A DNA stretch of 64,000 nucleotides from an uncultured Muribaculaceae bacterium (GTDB lineage Bacteria; Bacteroidota; Bacteroidia; Bacteroidales; Muribaculaceae), in NCBI GenBank assembly GCA_910579845.1, contig CAJTWL010000012.1, forward strand, positions 6,144 through 70,143. Reading direction: 5' to 3'. The position numbers and the translations under genes were made by a program. Positions within the stretch are counted from its first letter, which is position 1. Each line of letters opens with the position of its first letter. The notes beneath the pieces are model-generated. The model was not told the origin of the DNA. It did no database searches and saw only the letters and a list, made by a program, of their open reading frames with translations. This document shows positions 43,866 through 51,112 of the stretch, one piece after another.

Positions 43866-44888
43866 ATGAGTAAGATTGTAACGTTGGGAGAGATTATGTT
43901 GAGACTCTCACCTATGGGATGCAACCGATTTATTCAGGTTGATTCTTTTGACGTACAGTGGGGTGGAGGTGAGGCGAATGTTGCCGTAAGTTGTGCAAAC
44001 TATGGTCATAAGGCTTATTTTGTCAGCAAATTGCCGGAACATGAGATCGGACAGGCGGCCGTGAATGCCCTCCGTCGTTATGGTGTTGATACTGAATATA
44101 TTGTTCGTGGAGGCAATAGGGTCGGAATATATTATTGCGAGACAGGAGCTTCGATGCGTGCTTCAAAAGTGATTTATGATCGCGCCGGATCAGCAATCGC
44201 CGAGGCGACTCCCGCAGATTTTGACTTTGACGCCATCATGGAGGGTGCCGATTGGTTCCACTGGAGCGGTATCACACCGGCAATCAGTGATTCGGCTGCA
44301 GAACTTGTAAGACTCGCGTGTGAGGCCGCCAGACGTAATGGAGTGACAATAAGTTGTGATCTCAATTTCCGGAAGAAACTATGGACTAAGGAGAAAGCCC
44401 AGAGTATCATGCGCCCGTTGATGCAGTATGTAGATGTCTGCATCGGTAATGAGGAGGATGCGGAGATGTGCTTGGGTTTCAAGCCGTCGGCTGATGTGGA
44501 GTCGGGTCTTACAGATGCCGAGGGATACAAGGGAATCTTCAGGGAGATGGCAGATGAATTCGGCTTTAAGTATGTGTCATCTACTCTTAGGGAGTCTTTC
44601 TCGGCGACCCATAACGGATGGAAGGCTATGATTTATGACGGAACCGAATTCTATCAAAGCAAGCGATACGAAATCAACCCGATTATAGATCGTGTGGGTG
44701 GAGGAGATGCTTTCTCCGGTGGCTTGATCCATGGTCTGCTGACTATGGACACTCCGAGTGAGGCTTTGGAGTTTGCAGTGTCGGCATCCGCACTTAAGCA
44801 GACGATTCCGGGAGATTTTAATCTTGTTACAGAGTCGGAGGTGAAGACTCTTGCAGGAGGTTCGGCAAACGGAAGAGTACAACGTTAA
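43866..44888 (+). CDS. kdgK: 2-dehydro-3-deoxygluconokinase (PfkB family)
   Basis: The 340-residue cytoplasmic kinase phosphorylates 2-keto-3-deoxygluconate at C6 to KDPG with ATP. PfkB features: VTLGEIMLRLSP at the N-terminus, WGGGEANVAVSCANYGH (substrate-binding), and the C-terminal RVGGGDAFSGGLIHGLL block that holds the anion hole and catalytic Asp. Length fits KDG kinases of Bacteroidota. The aldolase gene starts 13 bases after its stop. Confidence 0.93.
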   Translation: MSKIVTLGEIMLRLSPMGCNRFIQVDSFDVQWGGGEANVAVSCANYGHKAYFVSKLPEHEIGQAAVNALRRYGVDTEYIVRGGNRVGIYYCETGASMRASKVIYDRAGSAIAEATPADFDFDAIMEGADWFHWSGITPAISDSAAELVRLACEAARRNGVTISCDLNFRKKLWTKEKAQSIMRPLMQYVDVCIGNEEDAEMCLGFKPSADVESGLTDAEGYKGIFREMADEFGFKYVSSTLRESFSATHNGWKAMIYDGTEFYQSKRYEINPIIDRVGGGDAFSGGLIHGLLTMDTPSEALEFAVSASALKQTIPGDFNLVTESEVKTLAGGSANGRVQR

Positions 44889-44901
44889 TTTCTTAGAAGA
44901 T

Positions 44902-45570
44902 ATGCCAAAATATGATAAAATAGCCGTGCTGTCGAAGATTGCCGAGGCACCTGTGGTACCCGTGTTTTACCATAGTGTTCCGGCAGTGGCATGCAATGTC
45001 GTCAAAGCGTGTTATGACGGAGGCGTGAGGGTGTTTGAATTTACCAATCGCGGGGATTTCGCACATGAGGTTTTTGTCGAAGTGGTGAAATTTGCAGCAG
45101 AGAGGTGTCCCGGTCTCGTTGTCGGTGTCGGATCTGTGGTTGATCCGGCTACAGCGGCCATGTATATACAGAATGGCGCTTCTTTTATTGTAGGTCCGCT
45201 TTTTAATAAAGAGGTAGCTGCTGTCTGCAACCGCAGGTGTGTGCCTTATGTGCCGGGATGCGGAACTGTGTCGGAGGTCGGCAATGCTCAGGAAGCGGGC
45301 TGTGATTTATGCAAGGTTTTCCCCGGTGATGTGCTTGGTCCCAAGTTTGTGAAGGGGTTGCTTGCTCCTATGCCTTGGTCGAAACTGATGGTTACCGGAG
45401 GTGTCGAACCGAAGGAGGAGAATCTCAGGGAGTGGTTCAAGGCAGGTGTTTATTGTGTAGGAATGGGGTCAAAACTGTTTCCTAAGGAGAGAATAGAGGC
45501 ATGCGACTGGCAGTATATTACAGATAAATGTAGATTTACACTTGAAAAATCAAATGAGTTTAAGAAATGA
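44902..45570 (+). CDS. eda: KDPG aldolase (bifunctional KHG/KDPG aldolase)
   Basis: This 222-residue class I aldolase splits KDPG into pyruvate and glyceraldehyde 3-phosphate. Signatures are VVPVFYHSV, the GVRVFEFTNRGDFA segment with Glu, GVGSVVDPATAAMYIQNGASF, and LCKVFPGDVLGPKFVKGL containing the Schiff-base Lys (KVFPGD in place of the more usual KFFPA), then VTGGVEPKEENL. The start at 44902 gives normal length; an in-frame extension to 44851 lies inside the kinase gene. Its stop overlaps the kduI start by 4 bases (ATGA), so translation is probably coupled. Confidence 0.93.
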   Translation: MPKYDKIAVLSKIAEAPVVPVFYHSVPAVACNVVKACYDGGVRVFEFTNRGDFAHEVFVEVVKFAAERCPGLVVGVGSVVDPATAAMYIQNGASFIVGPLFNKEVAAVCNRRCVPYVPGCGTVSEVGNAQEAGCDLCKVFPGDVLGPKFVKGLLAPMPWSKLMVTGGVEPKEENLREWFKAGVYCVGMGSKLFPKERIEACDWQYITDKCRFTLEKSNEFKK

Positions 45571-46487
45571 AAAAGGTATTAGCATATTTATTTATATCGA
45601 CCGTGGCGATTGCCGCCGGAGCCGAGACATCGTATTCCATCCAACGGGCTTGTCATCCCGATGATGTTAAAGGGTACGACACAAAACAATTGCGCTCTCG
45701 TTTCATGATGCCGAATGTGATGGAGCAGGACAAGATAAATCTTACCTATTCCCTTTACGACCGTCTGATTTTCGGCGGTGTGGTGCCTGTTGAAAAAACA
45801 GTTCTGCTGGAGACCATTGAACCGCTCAAGTCCGATTATTTTCTTGAAAGACGCGAGTTGGGTGTAATCAATGTAGGCGGTGACGGAATTGTGAATGTGG
45901 ACGGCAAGGAGTATGAGCTGCATTTCAAGGATGCGTTGTATGTGGGAAGAGGTAAGAAGAATGTGACTTTCCGTTCGAAGAATCTGTCAGATCCGGCACG
46001 CTTCTATATCAATTCAGCTCCTGCCCACAAGAGCTATAAGACTCAGCTGATCACTATTGACGGTCGCAAGGGGACTCTGAAGTCCAACACTTTCCCTGCC
46101 GGAAAACCGGAGGAAAGCAACGACAGGGTCATCAATCAGCTGATTGTCGCCAATGTGCTTGAAGAGGGTCCCTGTCAGCTGCAGATGGGGTTGACAGAGT
46201 TGAAACCCGGTTCAGTATGGAATACAATGCCTGCGCATACCCATGACCGTCGCGTCGAGGCTTATTTTTACTTCAATGTGCCGGAGGGGAATGCAATATG
46301 CCATTTTATGGGAGAGCCTCAAGAGGAGCGCATTATATGGCTTCACAATGAGCAAGCGGTTATGTCGCCGGAATGGTCCATACATGCCGCTGCAGGCACA
46401 TCTAACTATATGTTTATATGGGGTATGGGTGGAGAAAATCTTGATTATAACGACATGGATAAAGTGCCTTACACAGAAATGAAATAA
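45567..46487 (+). CDS. kduI: 5-dehydro-4-deoxy-D-glucuronate isomerase with a signal peptide
   Basis: KduI isomerises 4-deoxy-L-threo-5-hexosulose uronate to 3-deoxy-D-glycero-2,5-hexodiulosonate. The cupin metal ligands are present: His224 and His226 (MPAHTHDRRVEAYFYF), Glu231 and His273 (WSIHAAAGTSN). They are offset by a constant 28 from the E. coli ligands (196, 198, 203, 245). Unusually, the conserved domain (YSIQRACHPDDVKGYDT) begins only at residue 23, after MKKVLAYLFISTVAIAAGAE, which has every mark of a signal peptide; there is no internal ATG that would give a cytosolic form. The enzyme is therefore predicted to be periplasmic. The length of 306 exceeds the usual ~278-280. It closes the operon and overlaps eda by 4 bases. 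Confidence 0.93.
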   Translation: MKKVLAYLFISTVAIAAGAETSYSIQRACHPDDVKGYDTKQLRSRFMMPNVMEQDKINLTYSLYDRLIFGGVVPVEKTVLLETIEPLKSDYFLERRELGVINVGGDGIVNVDGKEYELHFKDALYVGRGKKNVTFRSKNLSDPARFYINSAPAHKSYKTQLITIDGRKGTLKSNTFPAGKPEESNDRVINQLIVANVLEEGPCQLQMGLTELKPGSVWNTMPAHTHDRRVEAYFYFNVPEGNAICHFMGEPQEERIIWLHNEQAVMSPEWSIHAAAGTSNYMFIWGMGGENLDYNDMDKVPYTEMK

Positions 46488-46512
46488 ATGCACTGATACC
46501 GGACGGACAATA

Positions 46513-46550
46513 AAAAATAGAGGAGCGTCATTCGACGTTCCTCTATTTTT
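46513..46550. terminator. Strong bidirectional terminator after kduI and slyD
   Basis: A 17-bp stem with one G-T pair (46513-46529 with 46534-46550) and an ATTC loop; the A and T ends provide T runs on both strands. It lies between the convergent stops of kduI and the FKBP gene. Confidence 0.88.
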
Positions 46551-46568
46551 GCCTATCCCTTTGGAGAA

Positions 46569-47117
46569 TCAGTGGCAGCAGCCGTCACCGCAGCCTCCAT
46601 CGCCACAGGAGCCTCCTCCGCAGCAACCTCCACAACCTCCTGTCGGATGTATCTCCTCTTCGGTGGCAGGTCTGACTTCATCAATAACCCCTTTGTATGT
46701 TACAGTGAGCCCTGCGAAGGGATGGTTGAAATCCATTTTTACTTTGTCACCGATCTCGAGGACTTTGCCTGATACGCGGTAACCTTCGGCTGTCATCATC
46801 GGGAGATCGGCTCCCACTTTTACTTCCTCGACAAGTTTGCCGTCCTGCATGAATATCTCTTTGTCGAGCTCCAGAATGTTCTGATCGCTGCGCGGTCCGA
46901 ATGCCGCCTCCATAGGGAGTGTGATGTCAAATTTATCTCCAGCCTTCAGTCCGTCAATAGCGGCTATAAGACCGGGTACAACGGTCTCAGACGTTCCGAA
47001 TACCATCTGGTCGGGAGCATCCTTGGGAGTTTCGAAAAGTAAATTGCCGTTTTCTGCGTCGGTAAGTTTGTAGGAATACTTCACAAACATACCGGGTTCT
47101 ATCTTATATTCTGCCAT
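46569..47117 (-). CDS. slyD: SlyD-like FKBP peptidyl-prolyl isomerase with metal-binding tail
   Basis: The 182-residue cytoplasmic protein has the FKBP half (VKYSYKLTDAENGNLLFETP and VPGLIAAIDGLKAGDKFDI), an inserted IF chaperone domain in the middle, and VKMDFNHPFAGLTVTYKGVIDEVRPAT, which is the SlyD signature. The C-terminal tail is rich in Gly and Cys (GGCGGCCGGGSCGDGGCGDG then CCH), a nickel/zinc-binding tail as in E. coli SlyD. Roles are prolyl isomerisation, folding and metal storage or delivery. It is transcribed alone on the minus strand. Confidence 0.93.
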   Translation of the reverse strand: MAEYKIEPGMFVKYSYKLTDAENGNLLFETPKDAPDQMVFGTSETVVPGLIAAIDGLKAGDKFDITLPMEAAFGPRSDQNILELDKEIFMQDGKLVEEVKVGADLPMMTAEGYRVSGKVLEIGDKVKMDFNHPFAGLTVTYKGVIDEVRPATEEEIHPTGGCGGCCGGGSCGDGGCGDGCCH

Positions 47118-47184
47118 AGTTTCAGATTTTAGTAAATTCTTATTAATGTTTTTATTGATGTAAATAAAACAATTGGTGTGCCAA

Positions 47185-47955
47185 TTATTCCGGATGCTTC
47201 AGATCATATTGTTGTTGTGGAATGATAATATTGAAATAGAAACCCTGTGCGGTTTTGTCACGCTTGGTTTTGTTTGTCTCGTCGGGAACAACGGTCAGGT
47301 AGTCGTATCCCGGTTCGATGAACTGTGCATCCGTTGCCTCATATCCGAGCAACTGCACCATATCATATTCGTGCATCGGGGAGATCACATACCATGCGTT
47401 ATCCACATTCTCACCCGTTCCGGTACTCTTTATAGCTCCCAAAAGGTGCTCAAGTCTGTATTCCCATATTTTAGCGCTCATATCCTTGCGTTTCTCTTTA
47501 AGCACATGTACGAGGAATGACATCTGGCGAAGGTCGAAAGGATTGTCTTCAAGAGCGAGCTGTGCATATTTTCGGATTGTATCAATCTCCTCTTTTGTAT
47601 GTTTGGTCTTGGTGCGTAGATCATCGGTTTTGCTTGCATACGGTGAGACACGATAGGGGTCGAAATCCTCCTGGAACATATATCCGAGATAGAAGTGACG
47701 ATATTCATCATTAGTCATTGTAGTATCGTTACTTTCATATTTCCTTTTCAGTTTAGGGAAATAATATGGAGATTTGGGGTCGAGAGTAACTTTCTTTATC
47801 TGTTCAAGATCGGGTTTGACGACTGTGATTTTTCTTTTATTGGCATTCGGGTCAGCCATGTTCGGTCTTGTCTGTGCAGTGATGCCACATATATCGATAA
47901 ACATCAATGTGCTGATAATCAAGGCAAATAATATTGTGGTCGGGTTATTCCTCAT
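47185..47955 (-). CDS. DUF4919-family secreted protein
   Basis: The 256-residue protein has a signal peptide (to about residue 28, ending ITAQT) and a helical domain with the DUF4919 motif SPYYFPKLKRKYESNDTTMT followed by NDEYRHFYLGY. The function is unknown; members are common in Bacteroidales, usually as single genes. A minus-strand -7 box lies at 48000-48007. Confidence 0.8.
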   Translation of the reverse strand: MRNNPTTILFALIISTLMFIDICGITAQTRPNMADPNANKRKITVVKPDLEQIKKVTLDPKSPYYFPKLKRKYESNDTTMTNDEYRHFYLGYMFQEDFDPYRVSPYASKTDDLRTKTKHTKEEIDTIRKYAQLALEDNPFDLRQMSFLVHVLKEKRKDMSAKIWEYRLEHLLGAIKSTGTGENVDNAWYVISPMHEYDMVQLLGYEATDAQFIEPGYDYLTVVPDETNKTKRDKTAQGFYFNIIIPQQQYDLKHPE

Positions 47956-47999
47956 AATATATCATAGGTTTGAGAGATGAATCAAATCATTCTCTATTG

Positions 48000-48007
48000 C
48001 AAAAATA
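48000..48007 (-). promoter_or_regulatory. -7 box candidate for the DUF4919 gene
   Basis: The minus strand reads TATTTTTG, matching TAnnTTTG, 45 bases before the start codon. No -33 element is clear. Confidence 0.4.
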
Positions 48008-48152
48008 ATATCTTCTCCTCTATTTTGAAAATCCATTCTCTTTTTAGACACCGGTAATCCCCAAAAGTTTAGAAACTGTTTTATTTTAGAGAGGGTTTTA
48101 TAGGATAGTAATAATAAGGATTAATTTTATCGAAGAAGTTGTTACCCGACGT

Positions 48153-48232
48153 TTGGGAGGGCGACTTGTCCTCAAGTCGCCAAAAATCATCAGAGCCACG
48201 TAAGGGAGTTTCGGGACAAACTCCCCTCCCAA
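48153..48232. repeat. Family 1 two-hairpin intergenic repeat, copy 5
   Basis: Outer arms TTGGGAGG (48153-48160) and CCTCCCAA (48225-48232); the left flank shows the fullest end, GTTACCCGACGTTTGGGAGG. Hairpin 1 is GGCGACTTG-TCCT-CAAGTCGCC (48160-48181), identical to copy 1. Hairpin 2 is GGGAGTTT-CGGGAC-AAACTCCC (48204-48225), the arm type of copy 2. It lies 48 bases after the stop of the MazG-like gene. The rest of 47956-48279 has no gene. Confidence 0.85.
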
Positions 48233-48279
48233 CGACCGTCGAGTGCATTTTTTGGGGGGTATGGTATGAGAATCTCGTG

Positions 48280-48594
48280 TCAGAAGCGGTTTTTATCGCG
48301 CGACGATTTCTTTTCAAAACTTGCCTTTAGTGCATCCGTGAGGTTCACACCTGTCTGGTTCGCCAGACAGATGACAACCCATAAAATATCAGCCAACTCT
48401 TCGGAAAGCGCCGCCTTTGGATCATCAAATTCACCCGGTTTACGTTTCTGATCGCCAAATGTGCGAGATATTACACGTGCCAGTTCTCCTGTTTCTTCTG
48501 TAAGAACAGCCATGTTGGTAAGTTCGGAGAAGTATCCTTTCCCGACAGTGGCAATCCAGTTGTCGACTGCCGACTGAGCTTCGTCGAGTGTCAT
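48280..48594 (-). CDS. MazG-like nucleotide pyrophosphohydrolase
   Basis: The 104-residue protein has the all-alpha MazG/dUTPase-like metal-binding pattern: LTEETGELARVI (EExxE) and SEELADILWVVICLAN (ExxD). Such enzymes hydrolyse (d)NTPs to (d)NMPs and pyrophosphate, often for house-cleaning of damaged nucleotides. I start at the ATG at 48594, 4 bases after the stop of the upstream gene; a longer form to 48639 would overlap that gene by 41 bases. The two genes are probably one operon. Confidence 0.85.
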   Translation of the reverse strand: MTLDEAQSAVDNWIATVGKGYFSELTNMAVLTEETGELARVISRTFGDQKRKPGEFDDPKAALSEELADILWVVICLANQTGVNLTDALKASFEKKSSRDKNRF

Positions 48595-48598
48595 GGCG

Positions 48599-49129
48599 TT
48601 ACAAGATTGAGAGTGCACGGAGTTCATCGGCAATTTCATTGCCGGACATTATTCTTTTTATAGACAGCGTACGGGCGAAATCATCTACTGCGGGGTGAAT
48701 GCGCGGATTACGGAAGATACGCCCCATATATACGCGGGTTTTCTCGAACAGGTTGTCGATCTCGTCATCCTCCAGCTGGCACGTTTCTCTGGCTTCCTCC
48801 GTTATTTCGCGACGGATGGTGTCCATTACCTCCTGAGGCACATTCTGTTTCATTCTTACCAAAGAGCGTGACATGATATTTGAGATCACCATGGAGGATG
48901 TTATATAGAAATTATGCACCAGATGGTTCCAGCTTGCTTTGGGGGAGAATACAGGTGATGAATTGAAATAGAAATCATTGGAGAAGGTCACCATGGGACC
49001 TGTCGAGTCAAGAGAAACTTCTACAATATTGTCAATGGCGTCCAACGCAGCCAGTGAGATTGCCATTCCTGCCAATCCGTAAGCCTTGTCGTCCTCATTC
49101 ATATATTCTAATGTCATAGCTTGCGTCAT
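48599..49129 (-). CDS. Conserved Bacteroidales protein of unknown function
   Basis: A 176-residue, mostly helical cytoplasmic-looking protein with no signal peptide. It contains MAISLAALDAIDNIVEVSLD and a conserved-looking SWNHLVHNFYITSSMVISNI segment, then acidic helices. I do not recognise a domain with certainty. It sits 4 bases before the MazG-like gene, so a link with nucleotide clean-up or tRNA quality control is possible but not shown. Confidence 0.7.
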   Translation of the reverse strand: MTQAMTLEYMNEDDKAYGLAGMAISLAALDAIDNIVEVSLDSTGPMVTFSNDFYFNSSPVFSPKASWNHLVHNFYITSSMVISNIMSRSLVRMKQNVPQEVMDTIRREITEEARETCQLEDDEIDNLFEKTRVYMGRIFRNPRIHPAVDDFARTLSIKRIMSGNEIADELRALSIL

Positions 49130-49132
49130 ATC

Positions 49133-49206
49133 TTAGAAACCGTTTAATTTTTTAACAGAAATAACGTATTAAAAGTTTGAGATATGTTGTTTAAACAATT
49201 TCTTAA
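49133..49206. repeat. Short inverted pair resembling family 2 repeat ends
   Basis: TTAGAAACCGTTTAA near 49134 faces TTGTTTAAACAATTTCTTAA near 49187-49206. Both resemble the AGAAACTGTTTAAA ends of the repeat at 63573. No central hairpin is present, so this may be an internally deleted copy. It runs into the stop of the barrel gene. Confidence 0.35.
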
Positions 49207-51092
49207 AATCTCAGGCTGATGCCGCCATATATGCACACACCCTGTTGTGGTAGTTCCGGAAGGAGCGGAGTGTGGCGATTCAGTATGTTGTCAGCCTGTA
49301 CCCATACATCGAAGTTGTCTGTTATACCGTAGGATGCGCCAAGATTCAGTGTAGTCATGTCAGGGAGCCGCAGACCCGCAAGGATCATGTCGTCATAATT
49401 GAGACTTCCGGAATACGATCCCTTTGTATATATGGTGCGTACACCCCGGTAATTGTAGGCAGCCGAGATTCTAAGGGTGCTCCATGGATTGGACTCTGCC
49501 GAGAGATCCAAGATCCATCGCGGACGGTCATATCCGTTGAAATATCCCTTGGTGCCATTTTGTGGCTGATAGTTCCCCTTTGTGGTAATCTTGAATACTT
49601 TTCCGCAATCGTAACTCAGATTTGCACCGATGCTGAAACCATGCATATTGGTTGTGTATGCGGAGTCGAATTTGTATGATATGTCGGAGATAATGCCATT
49701 ATTAAGGTATTCATCGGGGAGAGAGCCGAATGCGGAGTTCAATCTGTTGACTGATGTCTGATACCAGCCTCCGAGATATTCGCCACGAGATACACGGAAA
49801 GCAAATTCAGTTCCTGCCTTGAATCCGGCGAATGGTCCGAACGATACTCCCAATTGTCCGTCAAGAGGTGTATAGACAGGGCGAGTGTTATATATCAAGG
49901 GTGATTGGTAATAATCGAGTTCATAATTGGAGGCAAGTGTATGCAACTTGCTGCCACCTAATATATGCAGATAAAAATTCACCGGTGATGCCTGAAAATC
50001 AAGCTTCACATCCGGTGCCACATGGAATGCTGGATATCTGTCATAGCTGTAGCCTGCGTTGAAGGCGATGTCTATGTCGGCTCCTATTCTGATGAGCAAA
50101 CGGTCTTTTGCAAAACGATAATAAGGAGTTAGTGTGATCAGTCCATAGTTGTCGGGTGAAAAGTATGGGTCGGTGACCGGCTGACCGTAAGACAGGGCGT
50201 ATTCCGGCCAACCTTTTTCTCCCGCATAGAGCAGTATGTCGCCTTTCAGGTCTACTCCGATTACAGATTTTTCTGCTGTCGGGAATTTGAATCCGGCATT
50301 GAAATTTATATCCGTCTCTCTATTCCCCTGCGTGCTCGACAGTTTATCGTAGTTGTCGGCAGGGATTGAGTAACGGCTGTAGAAGCTCCTGTATCCGAAG
50401 TATCTGACACCGGCACCGGCATACCAGCTTATGGCGTCATCTTTCACCGGTGACAACCATTCTATTTTAGCCGCGATATCATTCAGCGTCTGTGTGGGAG
50501 CTTTCTTATTCTGAGAATCCCATTCGGGAGCGTATGCATAATAATTGAAATTGCCGATATGCCAGGAGACAGCCCCCTGAAGCGTTCCTTTGTCTTGAAA
50601 GTCATGAGATGCATATGCCCCGATTGTCTCATCGTAGCGGAATTGCCGCGTATCCGGATTTCCGTTTTCCAGTTTGGGTTTCCACAAAGATGTGGAATTG
50701 TGCTGGAGCCATATGCCGGCTTTTGTATGCTCTGAATCCGCGAACCTATATCCCGCAGATAGTGTGGAGTTGAGCCATGAACCGAGTCCGAGATCAAGGT
50801 AGCCCTTGTTGGAAGATACTGTCTGGGTGTCTCTCCAGCCTGTCGCCGCCATAGGTATGAGACGTGGCTTGAAATTTGCCGGTACGCTCTTGCCGTCGTA
50901 ATTCAGAGGAGTCGTCTCAAGTGTGAACTTATGTTGCTTCGGGAATGTATTTACACGGTCGATATGGAAAATTTCCGGCACATATTTCCCTTCTACGGAT
51001 ATGGATTGGTTATATTGGGCATTCAGATTTATAATCGGTAAGAATGCGAGTGTTAAAGCACCGCCTCTTAATATATTATTGCAGGATTTCAT
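49203..51092 (-). CDS. TonB-dependent-receptor-like outer-membrane barrel protein
   Basis: The 629-residue protein has a signal peptide (to about residue 26, ending LNAQ) and a long series of amphipathic strands with aromatic girdles, ending in a canonical outer-membrane C-terminus (CIYGGISLRF). The last strands (FDVWVQADNILNRHTPLLPE) match TonB-receptor barrels. There is no clear plug domain, so it is either a plugless barrel or a divergent receptor. It lies 20 bases downstream of the large TPR gene; I associate this barrel-TPR pairing with Bacteroidales, which suggests the two act together in the envelope. The ligand is unknown. Confidence 0.8.
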   Translation of the reverse strand: MKSCNNILRGGALTLAFLPIINLNAQYNQSISVEGKYVPEIFHIDRVNTFPKQHKFTLETTPLNYDGKSVPANFKPRLIPMAATGWRDTQTVSSNKGYLDLGLGSWLNSTLSAGYRFADSEHTKAGIWLQHNSTSLWKPKLENGNPDTRQFRYDETIGAYASHDFQDKGTLQGAVSWHIGNFNYYAYAPEWDSQNKKAPTQTLNDIAAKIEWLSPVKDDAISWYAGAGVRYFGYRSFYSRYSIPADNYDKLSSTQGNRETDINFNAGFKFPTAEKSVIGVDLKGDILLYAGEKGWPEYALSYGQPVTDPYFSPDNYGLITLTPYYRFAKDRLLIRIGADIDIAFNAGYSYDRYPAFHVAPDVKLDFQASPVNFYLHILGGSKLHTLASNYELDYYQSPLIYNTRPVYTPLDGQLGVSFGPFAGFKAGTEFAFRVSRGEYLGGWYQTSVNRLNSAFGSLPDEYLNNGIISDISYKFDSAYTTNMHGFSIGANLSYDCGKVFKITTKGNYQPQNGTKGYFNGYDRPRWILDLSAESNPWSTLRISAAYNYRGVRTIYTKGSYSGSLNYDDMILAGLRLPDMTTLNLGASYGITDNFDVWVQADNILNRHTPLLPELPQQGVCIYGGISLRF

Positions 51093-51112
51093 CTTACTGT
51101 TTCTTTAAAGGA

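Noticed and set aside
46549..46782. Pro-rich open frames opposite the FKBP gene
   Set aside because: They are the antisense of the Cys/Gly tail of SlyD and have no independent support.
48595..48639. Longer start for the MazG-like gene
   Set aside because: It would overlap the upstream gene by 41 bases, and the conserved domain begins right after the ATG at 48594.
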